A stretch of 64,000 bases of DNA, from the NCBI GenBank assembly GCA_001602435.1, contig CP012156.1, positions 3,107,898-3,171,897 on the forward strand, written 5' to 3'. Below the pieces are notes generated by a model. The model did not search any database. It worked only from the letters and a program-made list of their open reading frames with translations, and was not told where the DNA came from. This DNA comes from Hyphomonadaceae bacterium UKL13-1. Its GTDB lineage: Bacteria; Pseudomonadota; Alphaproteobacteria; Caulobacterales; Aquidulcibacteraceae. The translations under genes and the position numbers were made by a program. This document shows, piece by piece, positions 28,281 through 37,709 of this stretch (within the stretch, counting starts at the first letter, position 1; every line of letters begins with the position of its first letter).

Positions 28281-29345
28281 ATGCTTTTTCAAGCTGCCGG
28301 TATTTCTGGGCGTCTGGCAGGTATCGCATTCTTGGCGATGCTGGGTATCGGGTCATCTTCAGCCGCCTACAACATGGCAGCCGATGCACCTCCTATGCTG
28401 CCGGAGACTATTCTGGGTGGCGCGGATCAGGACTATGAAGTGGAACCGTTTGAGCGGCTCCAGATTTTTGACGGCTGCGTTATGAATCTCGACGGCAGTC
28501 AAAAATTTTGCATTCACAAAGGCATTGGCGGCTTCCTTCTTGACCCGAATGAAGCCCGTTGGCAGGCGCAAATCTCAAGAAATGTTCCGGCCTCGGAGTA
28601 TTCAGCCGCAGATCGTCGGAAGTTTCCATTATGGGAGCTTAATCACGTTTGTGGTGGGTCTTTGATTGCACCAAATTGGATCCTGACGGCGGCGCACTGT
28701 GTCAATCGGGAGGATATACGCCGCTATGGCTTGACTGTTCGCTTAGGGGTTGGGGACCTATCAAAGTCAGAAGGGGTTGCCTTCAGGATTGACCGCGCGA
28801 TTGTCCATCAAGACTATAGCACCACGACAAAACTAAACGACATCGCCCTGTTGCATTATGTCGATGAGCGCACCGACCGCAAATCGCTGACGGAACTGGG
28901 CATAGAGCCCATCTTCCTCCACGGGGACCTGGGCGAAGGCCCTCGGCTTACACCAGACCATCGATTGATAACCATGGGATGGGGTGTGACTTCTACCGGA
29001 CCTGACGGTCGCAATTCAAAGAATCTTTTAGGCTTTAGACTCAACCGCATGCCAAATGAGTTTTGTGCCCAAGCGCTGAAGGCACCAGAGCGGATCGATG
29101 CGAGCGTGATTTGTGCTATCGGGCCGGGGATTGACGCCTGCCAAGGCGACAGTGGCGGCCCTCTCAATGCAGCAGTCTACCATTACGATTCCCGTCGCAC
29201 CGTTGCGGTTCAAGTTGGCATTGTAAGTTGGGGAATTGGCTGTGCTGTTCCCGGAAATCCCGGCGTCTACACACGCGTTTCTCGGCATTTAAGCTGGATC
29301 CGTCGAGCAATGGCGGCCCCCGGGGACGTGACCGTCATGCGCTAA
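28281..29345 (+). CDS. Secreted trypsin-like serine protease (S1), copy 1
   Basis: 354 residues, ATG start. A signal peptide (about 1-29) is followed by a 50-residue proregion. The chymotrypsin fold shows the full triad: H139 in TAAHC, D187 in LNDIAL and S291 in CQGDSGGP. The mature N-terminus is unusual: HKGIGG (79-84) instead of the IVGG/IIGG that inserts into the activation pocket, so zymogen activation may differ. Many disulfide-forming cysteines fit an extracellular protein. The proregion shares LGGAD-x-D with the second trypsin 600 bases downstream. Shares an upstream region with the SLOG-like gene. Confidence 0.88.
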   Translation: MLFQAAGISGRLAGIAFLAMLGIGSSSAAYNMAADAPPMLPETILGGADQDYEVEPFERLQIFDGCVMNLDGSQKFCIHKGIGGFLLDPNEARWQAQISRNVPASEYSAADRRKFPLWELNHVCGGSLIAPNWILTAAHCVNREDIRRYGLTVRLGVGDLSKSEGVAFRIDRAIVHQDYSTTTKLNDIALLHYVDERTDRKSLTELGIEPIFLHGDLGEGPRLTPDHRLITMGWGVTSTGPDGRNSKNLLGFRLNRMPNEFCAQALKAPERIDASVICAIGPGIDACQGDSGGPLNAAVYHYDSRRTVAVQVGIVSWGIGCAVPGNPGVYTRVSRHLSWIRRAMAAPGDVTVMR

Positions 29346-29445
29346 AGGTTTGGCGTATCGCCCAGTGAATCAAGCAAAGCTAAGGCGGGTACCTGCATGG
29401 CTGCAACGGCACCCGCCCGCTCACGATAGAGAAGAAAATTAAGCC

Positions 29446-29730
29446 CTATTTCGGTGCTTCCGGTGCACGACGATCTGGGTTTGCACGATCTTCTTCAGCT
29501 GGCGGCATTTCTGCTGGTGCAGCTGCGTCGACGGCATTCATGCTCTCTTCTGGCATGGCAGCGGCAGCATCGGTCGCATTCATCGCAGCATCTGAAGCCG
29601 CATCAGCAGCTGGCGCAACTTCATTGGTGGCGGCCGCATCTGCTGCAGGTTCAGCAGGTTTCGGCTGGCTGCAGCCTGCAACTGCGATGCCCGCGACGGC
29701 AGCAAGTGCGATGAGTTTCAGTTTCAACAT
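29446..29730 (-). CDS. Ala/Pro/Glu-rich small lipoprotein
   Basis: 94 residues from the ATG at 29730, chosen because GGAGGG lies just ahead; an ATG at 29745 would add five residues without a site. A short lipoprotein signal peptide ends in VAGC (cysteine at about 20). The mature part is low-complexity, dominated by Ala, Pro, Glu and Asp, and is likely disordered in the periplasm. It sits between the two trypsins on the opposite strand, a natural substrate or spacer candidate, but nothing in sequence shows this. Confidence 0.75.
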   Translation of the reverse strand: MLKLKLIALAAVAGIAVAGCSQPKPAEPAADAAATNEVAPAADAASDAAMNATDAAAAMPEESMNAVDAAAPAEMPPAEEDRANPDRRAPEAPK

Positions 29731-29958
29731 TTCAGACCCTCCCAAACAATTTGGACCTCGAGCTTAAGCTGACCCGCAAGGGTTTTGCAATCAGGAAAAT
29801 GGCGACTTTGGATGGTCGGGAGCGTCATTTTCGCCAAACTGCCCGATTATTTTTACCCAAGGGTCTGATTTTGGTTGCAGTCGCTCCAAATTAGGCAAAT
29901 ATGATGGTCGGCTTGGGTTGCCCAACTCGGGTAAGTCAGTGCGTTTGGAGCAGGTTCC

Positions 29959-31035
29959 ATGACCATGTATGCAGCGGATCTGAAGCGCCTTGGTTGGGGC
30001 AAAAATTTGTTAACTAGCGCGCTTTGGTCTCTCTTGCTGGTGGCCCTCCCTCTAACCGCCACCGCGCAGACAGCGCCGGAGCCGGGTACGGGCGCTTTGG
30101 GCGGGGCCGACCTTGATGCCGAAGCAGTTCCAGAAGGTGTGGGGCAGGGGTTACTGCCTTGCCAGGCGGGCCAAGCGGGTCTGCAATCTTGCCAAGAGAC
30201 CATCATCGGCGGCCAGAATGTCGGCCCTGGCGAAGCTCCGTGGCAGGTTCAAATCTTCCGGGCCTATGACCTAAAAGCCGGAAGAAATCCAAACCAAGAC
30301 TGGAAGGACCATGTCCTATGTGGTGGTTCTTATATCGGCAATAATTGGGTCTTGACCGCGGCGCATTGCTTCGAAAATGCGAATTTCCCTCTAAGCGAGT
30401 ACCGCGTGCGACTTGGTGTACGCGATTTGAGCAAGGATGAAGGCGTAAGCTTTCGGATCGATCAAGCCATTCGGCATTCGGGATATAATTCAACGTTAAA
30501 GCTCAATGATATCACCTTATTGCACTTTGTTGATGAGCGACTCTTGAAATGGGATCTAGGCCGCTATGGCATCGAGGCCATCGCCTTGCACGGCGATGTT
30601 GCATCTGGGCCATCCTTAACACCCAATCACTTGTTTACCGTCACCGGTTGGGGCCTCACCACCTATCGCGATAAGGATAGCTTCTCTCCCATACTCCAAA
30701 AGGTTCAATTACAACGGATGCCAACTGAAAGCTGCGCAGAGAAATTGGAGACCCCAGACCGGATCAATTCGACTGTTCTTTGCGCACGCGAGCCCGACCG
30801 GCAAATGCTGAATGATCGACCCGGGGAAGAGAGCCAAGATGCCTGTCAGGCCGATAGCGGCGGACCTATGACTATCGTCAATGTCCAAGGCACGCCGATA
30901 CAAGTTGGGATAGTCAGTTGGGGCAGAGGGTGTGGATTTCGAGGCTTTCCAGGCGTCTATACGCGCGTTGCCATGCATATTGATTGGATCCGATCTGCCA
31001 AGCGCTTACCGGCCGAGCGCCGTTCGTACCCTTAA
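29959..31035 (+). CDS. Secreted trypsin-like serine protease (S1), copy 2
   Basis: 358 residues, ATG start. Signal peptide (about 1-36, ending ATAQ), then a proregion with LGGADLDAEA and several cysteines, then the canonical IIGG at 82-85. The triad is H136 (TAAHC), D184 (KLNDIT) and S300 (CQADSGGP). Compared with copy 1 the middle (RLGVxDLSKxEGVxFRID and LHxVDER) is nearly identical, so the two are recent paralogues. A second ATG two codons in is possible. The stop overlaps that of the convergent TIR gene (TTAA at 31032-31035). Substrate unknown. Confidence 0.9.
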   Translation: MTMYAADLKRLGWGKNLLTSALWSLLLVALPLTATAQTAPEPGTGALGGADLDAEAVPEGVGQGLLPCQAGQAGLQSCQETIIGGQNVGPGEAPWQVQIFRAYDLKAGRNPNQDWKDHVLCGGSYIGNNWVLTAAHCFENANFPLSEYRVRLGVRDLSKDEGVSFRIDQAIRHSGYNSTLKLNDITLLHFVDERLLKWDLGRYGIEAIALHGDVASGPSLTPNHLFTVTGWGLTTYRDKDSFSPILQKVQLQRMPTESCAEKLETPDRINSTVLCAREPDRQMLNDRPGEESQDACQADSGGPMTIVNVQGTPIQVGIVSWGRGCGFRGFPGVYTRVAMHIDWIRSAKRLPAERRSYP

Positions 31036-33029
31036 ACAAAGCCAATATTGCTCACCAAGCGCTGATAGGCCGCATTGAGTTTGAGCTTGTCCAACAATGG
31101 GTCCGTAAACAGGTTCGCTAAACCCGCGTCCTTAACTTGATAGGCGCGTTCAAGCTGCGCGACGGCTCGATCCAATTCGCCCCACATCGCGAAGACTTGC
31201 GCCTGCTGATAGAGACCTGAATCCCCCGCCTCGCGAACAAGCTTTTCAAGATGGGCTTGCGCCTCGGCCTTCTTGCCCGCCAGATGATCTAGGATGGCAA
31301 GGCCCGGCAAGGCGAAAACCCGATTAGGCTCCGCCTCGAACGCCGTACGCGCTTCAGCCTGTCGATCCAGAAGCATGAGCGCAGTCCCCCGAAAACTGTG
31401 CGCAACACTCATTTTTGGGTTCATGCTCAAGGCGCGCTCAAAGAGTGGCAAAGCCTCACCATAACGCCGTGCCAAAAGCGCTATTGTGCCAGCTGAGCGA
31501 TAAACTGTCGGATTGAGCGGGTCTAATGTCGTCGCGCGGACAATGGTTGCAGCGGCTTCGTCAGCTCTGCCAGTTCGGGCACAGAAAACGGCAAAGCCCG
31601 TCAGGACGTCACCATCGCCGCGGCCATAGTTTATCGATTGTTCGAAAATGGGTTTCGCAGCTCTTACGTCAAGGCCCACATTGAACAGGCTAAACCCGAG
31701 CGCGGAATAGCCATCAGCAAAGTCGGGCGCGAGGGCGACGGCCTTCCTGCCGGCTGCAATCGCATCCAAGCGCATTTTTTCCGCAGCATTTGGGGAGACT
31801 GATTGGCCATAAAGGACCGAGAGCGTGCGCGATCGCCAAGCATGGGCGGCAGCGTAGTTCGGATCTAAGGCGAGGGCCGCGTCAAACTCAGACAAGGCGT
31901 CCAGATCGGTTTGGCCACCAAGTGCTGATTCGAATAAGGCGCGCCCTTTTAGCTTGTGCTCAAACGCGGCTACATTTTGTGTGCCACCAGGGCTGCTTCC
32001 TGATGCCTTTGTTGGTGGTGCTTTTTCGGAAGCCTGCCGCGCGACGCGATCAACCAAGGCTGTTGTAACCGATGCGGCAATTTCGCTTTGCACAGCAAAC
32101 ACATTGTCAATCGGGCGCTCAAACGTCTGCGTCCAAAGGCTAAAGCCCGTTTTGCCATCGATCAATTCCGCATTCACGCGGACGAGCGAATCGGCCTTGC
32201 GGGCATTGCCATCGAGCAGATAGGCGACGCCCAATTTGTCTGCCATTTCCTTGGCGGTTTGGGCCCGCTCCTTAAAGGCCGCGGATGAGGTTTGCGCGGC
32301 GACTTGAAGCGCTGAATTGCGCGCAAGTTCAGCACGTACCTCCGCTGAAAGCCCATCAGCGAAATAGTCTTGTTTGGGGTCCCCACTAAGATTGAGGAAC
32401 GGTAAGACCGCGACGCGATTGTCTTCAGCTCCCTGAGAACCCATCGCGCCTCCTTGTTGGTCCTTGCGGTTCAACCACCAGATTAGCCCGGTGCCTAAAA
32501 GGCCGATTCCAGCAGCGCCGCCCCCAATCAACGTTCGCCGATTAAGGCTCTGCTTGGACTGCGTGGCCAAATAGATTTCCTGGATGCCGGGCACTTCTCG
32601 GGATGGATTAGAGGTGGTGCCCTGGACCTCATGCGAGCGGTTGGTCAAATGCTGCCGTACATCGGCCAAAAATACCCGCCAAAGAGGATCGGTTCGATCA
32701 CCTGCCCAATGGCTAAGTTCAGCCGTTTGGGTCAGTTCAAACATAATGGGCCGCTCGCAAGCCTCAATCATGGCGGGGACCAAGGTCTTCTGCCGATGCG
32801 CGACCGTGGCCTCGGCTCGGACCCATCGGGATGATGTTGACTTCTTGGACCACAGAACGACTACGGCACCGGCCTCACGCAGCGCTCGCTCCGTGACCTC
32901 ATCATACGCTTCGCCGGCGCGGAGCGTGGTATCCCACCAAACCTGAAAGCCCTCAGCCGCGAAAGCATCGGCAAATAGCCGCGCTTTGGCTTGGTCCTCT
33001 CGGTTATAGGACAGGAAAATATCCGGCAC
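31032..33029 (-). CDS. TIR-domain membrane protein with TolB-like and TPR regions
   Basis: 665 residues, GTG start. Residues 1-128 form a TIR domain (IFLSYNRED at 4-12, then WWDTTLRAGE and the SRWVRAE segment with a candidate catalytic glutamate at 73). A single membrane helix follows at about 166-186. Residues 204-330 resemble the TolB-like N-terminal fold seen in bacterial TIR/adenylate-cyclase-type multidomain proteins (VAVLPFLNLSGDPKQDYFADGLS). From about 360 to the end are tetratricopeptide repeats. The architecture suggests a membrane-anchored signalling or NAD-cleaving protein with an extracytoplasmic sensory part. It starts 122 bases from dxs. Confidence 0.82.
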   Translation of the reverse strand: MPDIFLSYNREDQAKARLFADAFAAEGFQVWWDTTLRAGEAYDEVTERALREAGAVVVLWSKKSTSSRWVRAEATVAHRQKTLVPAMIEACERPIMFELTQTAELSHWAGDRTDPLWRVFLADVRQHLTNRSHEVQGTTSNPSREVPGIQEIYLATQSKQSLNRRTLIGGGAAGIGLLGTGLIWWLNRKDQQGGAMGSQGAEDNRVAVLPFLNLSGDPKQDYFADGLSAEVRAELARNSALQVAAQTSSAAFKERAQTAKEMADKLGVAYLLDGNARKADSLVRVNAELIDGKTGFSLWTQTFERPIDNVFAVQSEIAASVTTALVDRVARQASEKAPPTKASGSSPGGTQNVAAFEHKLKGRALFESALGGQTDLDALSEFDAALALDPNYAAAHAWRSRTLSVLYGQSVSPNAAEKMRLDAIAAGRKAVALAPDFADGYSALGFSLFNVGLDVRAAKPIFEQSINYGRGDGDVLTGFAVFCARTGRADEAAATIVRATTLDPLNPTVYRSAGTIALLARRYGEALPLFERALSMNPKMSVAHSFRGTALMLLDRQAEARTAFEAEPNRVFALPGLAILDHLAGKKAEAQAHLEKLVREAGDSGLYQQAQVFAMWGELDRAVAQLERAYQVKDAGLANLFTDPLLDKLKLNAAYQRLVSNIGFV

Positions 33030-33151
33030 GCACGTTCCCCATGCTGTAGCCTTCCTCTCTATAGAAAGGTGAGCAGGTCGTCGAGGCCTTAGACAAAATT
33101 CTCGATCAAGATCAAGCGATTTGCCAAAGGCGGCGACATTCGCTGTGCGTT

Positions 33152-35077
33152 TTAAGCACGCACCAAGTCTGACGCCGCATGAAGTTCTGCCTCATCGAGA
33201 CCTAGCGCCGAAAGGGCAGCGGTAAGGATGCCGAGGCTATCGAGGCCAGCTTCAGCAATCATCGCATTGGGGCTAGCCTGATCTTGGAACCTGTCCGGCA
33301 GCGTCAAGGTGCGAATGCGCAAGCCAGCGTCCAGCGCACCTTCTTTTGCCAAGAAGTGGAGCACGAATGCACCAAAGCCACCCACAGCGCCCTCTTCGAT
33401 TGTTAGTAAAACTTCATGCTCGCGCGCCAAACGACGGACTAAATCTTCGTCGATTGGCTTAGCAAAGCGGGCATCTGCCACCGTTGTCGACAGTCCCATA
33501 GCACTGAGGCGATCCGCCGCCCGTAACGTGTCCCCGAGCCTTGCCCCGAAAGATAGAAGCGCAACCTTCGTGCCTTCGCGCAAGATCCGGCCTTTGCCAA
33601 TTTCCAATGGCGCAGGATCGGCCGGCATATCCAGACCCAAAGCTTCGCCCCGGGGATAGCGAACCCCGCTGGGGCCATCGTCATAAGCAGCACAGGTCGC
33701 AACCATGCGCGCGAGTTCAACTTCATCTGCCGCACCCATGAGCACAAAGCCAGGGAGCGCACCTAAAAAGCCGATATCAAAAGAGCCCGCATGGGTCGCA
33801 CCATCCGCCCCGACAAGGCCAGCGCGGTCGATTGCAAAGCGGACAGGCAACTTCTGGATCGCCACGTCATGGACCACTTGATCATAGCCGCGCTGGAGAA
33901 AGGTGGAATAGATTGCGGCAAATGGCTTCATACCATCGGCAGCGAGGCCAGCAGCAAAGGTGACGGCGTGCTGCTCTGCAATTCCAACATCGAACATGCG
34001 ATCCGGGAAAGCCGCTTCAAACACGTCTAGGCCCGTCCCAGTTGGCATAGCGGCCGTGATAGCTACGACACGGGAATCCTTGCGCGCTTCATGCACCAAG
34101 GAATCGCCAAATACCTTGGTATAGGTTGGCGGACCGACTGGGGCCTTTTGCTGTTCGCCGGTGATGACATTGAATTTCGAAACACCGTGATACTTATCAG
34201 CCGCACTTTCAGCCGGCGCATAGCCTTTGCCCTTTTGTGTACGGACATGAATTAAAACCGGCTTATGGTCGATGTCGCTGGCATTGCGTAAAATCGGCAC
34301 CAATGTATCCAGATCGTGACCATCAACGACGCCAATGTAGTGGAAGCCCAGCTCTTCAAAGAAGGTTCCACCTTGAACCATGCCACGGGCGTATTCATCG
34401 GCCTTACGCGCCGCATCCGCCAGCGGCAAAGGCCAGACTTCAATCATCTTTTTCGCAGCTTTGCGCAGCGACAGAAACGATCGGCCAGAGAGAAGGCGCG
34501 CAAAGTAATTGCTCATCGCGCCAACGGGCGGCGCGATCGACATATCATTATCGTTCAAAATGACGATGAGACGCTTCGTGGAAGACGCGGCAATATTCAT
34601 CGCCTCATAGGCCATGCCAGCAGTCATGGATCCGTCGCCAATTACCGCGATGACATGGTTGTTGTCACCCTTCAGATCGCGCGCGACACAAAATCCAAGC
34701 GCGGCCGAAATGGATGTCGCGGCATGGGCCGCGCCAAATGGGTCGTAAGCACTTTCAGAGCGCTTGGTAAAACCGGACAGGCCATTGGCTTGGCGCAGTG
34801 TGCGAATACGGTCGCGACGACCGGTTAGAATCTTATGGGGATAGGCCTGATGTCCCACATCCCAGATCAAGATATCGTTTGGTGTATCAAAAACATGGTG
34901 CAAAGCCACTGTCAGCTCTACCACGCCCAAGCCAGCGCCAAGGTGACCACCAGTGACCGACACCGCATCAATCATGGTGTCGCGTACTTCACCCGCCAAT
35001 TGGGTCAGCTGTTCTCGCTCGAGGAACCGCATATCTGCCGGGGTGTGGATTCTATCCAAGAGCGGGGTTTCGCGCAT
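33152..35077 (-). CDS. dxs: 1-deoxy-D-xylulose-5-phosphate synthase
   Basis: 641 residues. A thiamine-diphosphate enzyme that makes DXP from pyruvate and glyceraldehyde phosphate, first step of the MEP isoprenoid pathway feeding carotenoids and the bacteriochlorophyll tail. The TPP-binding [17 protein letters not shown] stretch and the later [12 protein letters not shown] segment with the catalytic glutamate are present. ATG at 35077 is chosen because an AAGGAAG site stands ahead and MRETPLLD is a typical start; a longer frame to 35221 runs into the puf tail. Placed directly behind pufM, as in Rhodobacter-type clusters. Confidence 0.96.
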   Translation of the reverse strand: MRETPLLDRIHTPADMRFLEREQLTQLAGEVRDTMIDAVSVTGGHLGAGLGVVELTVALHHVFDTPNDILIWDVGHQAYPHKILTGRRDRIRTLRQANGLSGFTKRSESAYDPFGAAHAATSISAALGFCVARDLKGDNNHVIAVIGDGSMTAGMAYEAMNIAASSTKRLIVILNDNDMSIAPPVGAMSNYFARLLSGRSFLSLRKAAKKMIEVWPLPLADAARKADEYARGMVQGGTFFEELGFHYIGVVDGHDLDTLVPILRNASDIDHKPVLIHVRTQKGKGYAPAESAADKYHGVSKFNVITGEQQKAPVGPPTYTKVFGDSLVHEARKDSRVVAITAAMPTGTGLDVFEAAFPDRMFDVGIAEQHAVTFAAGLAADGMKPFAAIYSTFLQRGYDQVVHDVAIQKLPVRFAIDRAGLVGADGATHAGSFDIGFLGALPGFVLMGAADEVELARMVATCAAYDDGPSGVRYPRGEALGLDMPADPAPLEIGKGRILREGTKVALLSFGARLGDTLRAADRLSAMGLSTTVADARFAKPIDEDLVRRLAREHEVLLTIEEGAVGGFGAFVLHFLAKEGALDAGLRIRTLTLPDRFQDQASPNAMIAEAGLDSLGILTAALSALGLDEAELHAASDLVRA

Positions 35078-35189
35078 GGCCTGCTTCCTTCTAAGGCGAG
35101 AGTGGCGTTTTAAATTTTGCGAGGGCAACCAATTAGGTTGGGTCCAAAAGTCAAGGCCTTGTTGCGAGGCCCGCTTGTGGATGAGAGGC

Positions 35190-35221
35190 AATTGGGGCCA
35201 ATGCACAAACATTGACCCCAA
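35190..35221 (-). other. Hairpin downstream of pufM
   Basis: ATTGGGG/CCCCAAT outer stem and CAATG/CATTG inner stem with one mismatch between and a 6-base loop, just after the pufM stop. There is no T-run on the minus strand, so it is more likely an RNA stability or attenuation element between pufM and dxs than a full terminator. Confidence 0.6.
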
Positions 35222-35235
35222 TCAGACGTGTTCGC

Positions 35236-36168
35236 TTAGCGAGGTGGGGCGTAATGATGGACTTCAGCCCAGCCATACCAGTCGCTGACGACAGTCCCGG
35301 TCAACAGGATGCCAATGCCACCAGTTAGGGTGGTCAGAACAGCGAACCACCAGGCCCAGCGGTGGATGGACTCCATGGAGGCATTGAAGCCCATGGTCCA
35401 GCGCCAGAACAAAGCTGCCCGTTCAGAAGCCGTACCGCGATCGGTGATCTGCTCAATCTCGCGCTCGCCACCATATCGGCTGACGGCAAGAATGGTCGCA
35501 CCATGCATCGCGAACAAGAGAGCCGACCCATAAAGGAAGACGATCGAGAGGCAGTGGAACGGATTGTAGAACAGATTGCCATACGTGATCGAGAAAGCCC
35601 CGGTCCAATCCAAATGGGAGAAGATCCCATAAGGTACCGCTTCACTCCAGCTGCCCATGAGCATAGGACGAATGAAGCCCAGCACGAGGAACAACCAAAT
35701 CGCGGAGGCAAAAGCCCAAGCAACATGGGTGCCCAGACCGAGCGCCTTGGCACGATTATACGTGCGAAGCCACCATAGCACCACCGACACCGTGAAGAAG
35801 AAGCCCGTAATAACGAACCAGCCCCCTTGATCAAGCGGTGGCAGAATATTGAAACCCTGTTCCGGTGGCGGTGGGTTCAACGAAAGCCATGGCAATTGGC
35901 GAATGAACTCCACGATGTTGTAATCCACCGAGGCGAACATGTTCATGCCGATGATGAAAAAGGCAAGTAAACCAAAGCTCAGCGATGCCGTACCTGTCCA
36001 ACCCAAATAGATTGGTCCCAATTGGGCGTTGCCGATCTTGCCTAGCAAGCGCGAGATGCCGATAAAGCCTTCGCCGTCGCGCTCCAAACTGCCCTTTGGC
36101 AAAGGAACGCCAAGCTCTGCAGGTCCTCGAACCTGGACTTGTGTAAAGATGTTTTGATAGCCAGCCAT
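35236..36168 (-). CDS. pufM: Photosynthetic reaction centre M subunit
   Basis: 310 residues, a normal length. One of two membrane subunits that bind the bacteriochlorophyll special pair, bacteriopheophytin and quinones of the type-2 reaction centre. Five membrane helices are visible, and the histidine-bearing helices ([27 protein letters not shown]) carry the ligands for pigments and iron. Starts 18 bases after pufL. No pufC follows; dxs does, so a cytochrome c subunit is not encoded directly downstream. Confidence 0.98.
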   Translation of the reverse strand: MAGYQNIFTQVQVRGPAELGVPLPKGSLERDGEGFIGISRLLGKIGNAQLGPIYLGWTGTASLSFGLLAFFIIGMNMFASVDYNIVEFIRQLPWLSLNPPPPEQGFNILPPLDQGGWFVITGFFFTVSVVLWWLRTYNRAKALGLGTHVAWAFASAIWLFLVLGFIRPMLMGSWSEAVPYGIFSHLDWTGAFSITYGNLFYNPFHCLSIVFLYGSALLFAMHGATILAVSRYGGEREIEQITDRGTASERAALFWRWTMGFNASMESIHRWAWWFAVLTTLTGGIGILLTGTVVSDWYGWAEVHHYAPPR

Positions 36169-36186
36169 TTTGCGTGCTCCTGCCTA

Positions 36187-37011
36187 TTAGCCCCAAATTG
36201 GGAGTTTAAGCCACATATCCCACCACTCAGGCCAACCGAGTGACCAGAGAGGACCGCTGATGACGATACACACCGCACTCCAGAAGGCCGCCGAAATTGC
36301 CAAAAACAGGCCAAGACGGTGGATTCCAAGGGTACCGATGGAGTAGCCAAGAATATCGCGGAAGAACGTGTCTTCATGTTCCGGGGTTTTAACCACCTCG
36401 CCTTGACCAGGGTTGGTCGCGGACAGGATGAGGGAGCCATGCAACGCCAATGCGAACGTATTCACAAAGAAGAAAGTGACCGCCACCATGTGGACCGGAT
36501 TGTAGTGGAAATTGATATATTTGTATCCGGTGTTTGAAACCCAATCCAAGTGCGTGAAGATGCCATAAGGGAAGGCATTGCTCCAGGATCCCATGAGAAC
36601 CGGGCGGATAACCTGCAAGGTGACATAGGCGAGGATCGCAAAGCCAAAGGCAAATGGTACATGAAGCCCCATGCCAAGCTTTCGGGCGATTTCAACTTCG
36701 CGCAATGCCCAAGAGGAAAATGCACCAACCGCGCAAATTGTAATAACTTGCCACAGACCACCTTGTTTCATCGGTGCCAGGCCCAGTCCATAACTCTCAG
36801 CGGGCGGTCGAATGTCGATCAGCCACACATTCCAAGTCGGGCCTATGGCTGCGCCATAAAGGATCAAAGCGGTGCCCAGCGCCGAGAAGAAAATCGCGGT
36901 CACCCCGAAGAACCCTACGTAGAAAGGCCCCACCCAAAAGTCGAAGAGGTCGCCGCCAACCAGCGTCCCACCTCGAACACGATATTTGCGTTCAAAACTC
37001 AGCAAGGCCAT
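36187..37011 (-). CDS. pufL: Photosynthetic reaction centre L subunit
   Basis: 274 residues, standard length. Partner of pufM in the reaction centre core. The start [36 protein letters not shown] contains the family N-terminus; histidines in the NPVHMV and [10 protein letters not shown] segments are the pigment and iron ligands. A strong hairpin stands in the 148-base gap to pufA upstream. ATG at 37011 is preceded by an AGG-rich ribosome site. Confidence 0.98.
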   Translation of the reverse strand: MALLSFERKYRVRGGTLVGGDLFDFWVGPFYVGFFGVTAIFFSALGTALILYGAAIGPTWNVWLIDIRPPAESYGLGLAPMKQGGLWQVITICAVGAFSSWALREVEIARKLGMGLHVPFAFGFAILAYVTLQVIRPVLMGSWSNAFPYGIFTHLDWVSNTGYKYINFHYNPVHMVAVTFFFVNTFALALHGSLILSATNPGQGEVVKTPEHEDTFFRDILGYSIGTLGIHRLGLFLAISAAFWSAVCIVISGPLWSLGWPEWWDMWLKLPIWG

Positions 37012-37079
37012 GATTTGCGTCCTCCCTTGCTCGCTGAAATCAACACGTCAGCGAATTCGTGCATAAAGTGACAGTGGGA

Positions 37080-37108
37080 GCAGACGACCTTGATTGTCGG
37101 TCGTCTGC
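37080..37108 (-). other. Intercistronic hairpin between pufA and pufL
   Basis: A perfect 10-bp stem GCAGACGACC/GGTCGTCTGC with a 9-base loop. In Rhodobacter the stem-loop at this exact place protects the 5' pufBA message from 3' decay and gives more LH1 than reaction centre. Same position here implies the same role; no T-run follows. Confidence 0.75.
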
Positions 37109-37159
37109 ACCTACCAACGCGTGCGAACGGCGAGGCCCGCAAGCGCATTTTTGGACAGC

Positions 37160-37354
37160 TCAGCCGTGAGACGAAGCTGAGTTCTGCAAGTCGGCAGCCG
37201 GTGCCGCTGCAGCAGGCGGCTCATTAACTTCAAGGAAGTTGTACCGTGTCGTGCTGAGCATCAGGAAATGCATGAGCATAACCATGGTAGCCATAACAGT
37301 CATAAGTGCCACCAACAGGCGACGTGGATCAAATAGAAGCCAAATGCGATACAT
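37160..37354 (-). CDS. pufA: Light-harvesting LH1 alpha chain
   Basis: 64 residues. Core antenna polypeptide with one membrane helix. The N-terminal WLLFDPRRLLVALM motif and the bacteriochlorophyll-binding histidine H29 (in MLMHFLMLST) are typical. An alanine/proline-rich C-terminal tail (about 46-64) is longer than in many LH1 alpha chains. GGAAGGGAG precedes the ATG at 37354. Follows pufB by 15 bases. Confidence 0.96.
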   Translation of the reverse strand: MYRIWLLFDPRRLLVALMTVMATMVMLMHFLMLSTTRYNFLEVNEPPAAAAPAADLQNSASSHG

Positions 37355-37369
37355 GATCTATCTCCCTTC

Positions 37370-37522
37370 CTAGAACCACGGACGCCACATCCAGATTAGG
37401 ATGTGGGCGACAAATGAGAGCGCGAAGAACGCAGCAAAACCACCCATGAAGATACGATGGAATTCCTTCGCTTCATTGCTGGTCAGACCGCTCAACGAGC
37501 CTGAGTTTGAGTCATTAGCCAT
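37370..37522 (-). CDS. pufB: Light-harvesting LH1 beta chain
   Basis: 50 residues, too short for many ORF scans. Pattern SGLTSNEAKEFHRIFMGGF followed by the membrane helix and the pigment-binding histidine H40 in AHILIWMWRPWF is the LH1 beta signature. ATG at 37522, with GGTAATTA upstream and the pufA gene 15 bases downstream. The gap of 187 bases to the bchZ stop is too small for a normal pufQ and none was recognised. Confidence 0.95.
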   Translation of the reverse strand: MANDSNSGSLSGLTSNEAKEFHRIFMGGFAAFFALSFVAHILIWMWRPWF

Positions 37523-37583
37523 TAATTACCCTCCATATGTTGGAACGGCTATTGCTGTGGTGAGCCCCCACAACTGGGCCAGT

Positions 37584-37602
37584 CGCGTCGCGGAACGACG
37601 CG
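37584..37602 (-). other. Hairpin in the pufB leader
   Basis: A 7-bp stem CGCGTCG/CGACGCG with a 5-base loop about 62 bases upstream of pufB. Could be part of an mRNA leader or an attenuator for puf expression behind bchZ. Evidence is the inverted repeat only. Confidence 0.35.
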
Positions 37603-37709
37603 GCGGCTTGGAAGGCTCGCGCAAGGCGGGCCAAAAAGATTATCCCACGAGCTGTAGCCCGGGAGAAAATTTCTGAAGAGGGGGAGATGGATGCATACAT
37701 GATCCGACC

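Noticed and set aside
37556-37572. TGT-N11-ACA upstream of pufB
   Set aside because: Spacing is 11, not 12; better explained by a TGTGG/CCACA inverted repeat.
37515-37700. 61-codon frame between bchZ and pufB as possible pufQ
   Set aside because: Composition and lack of a membrane helix do not match PufQ, and no ribosome site is seen.
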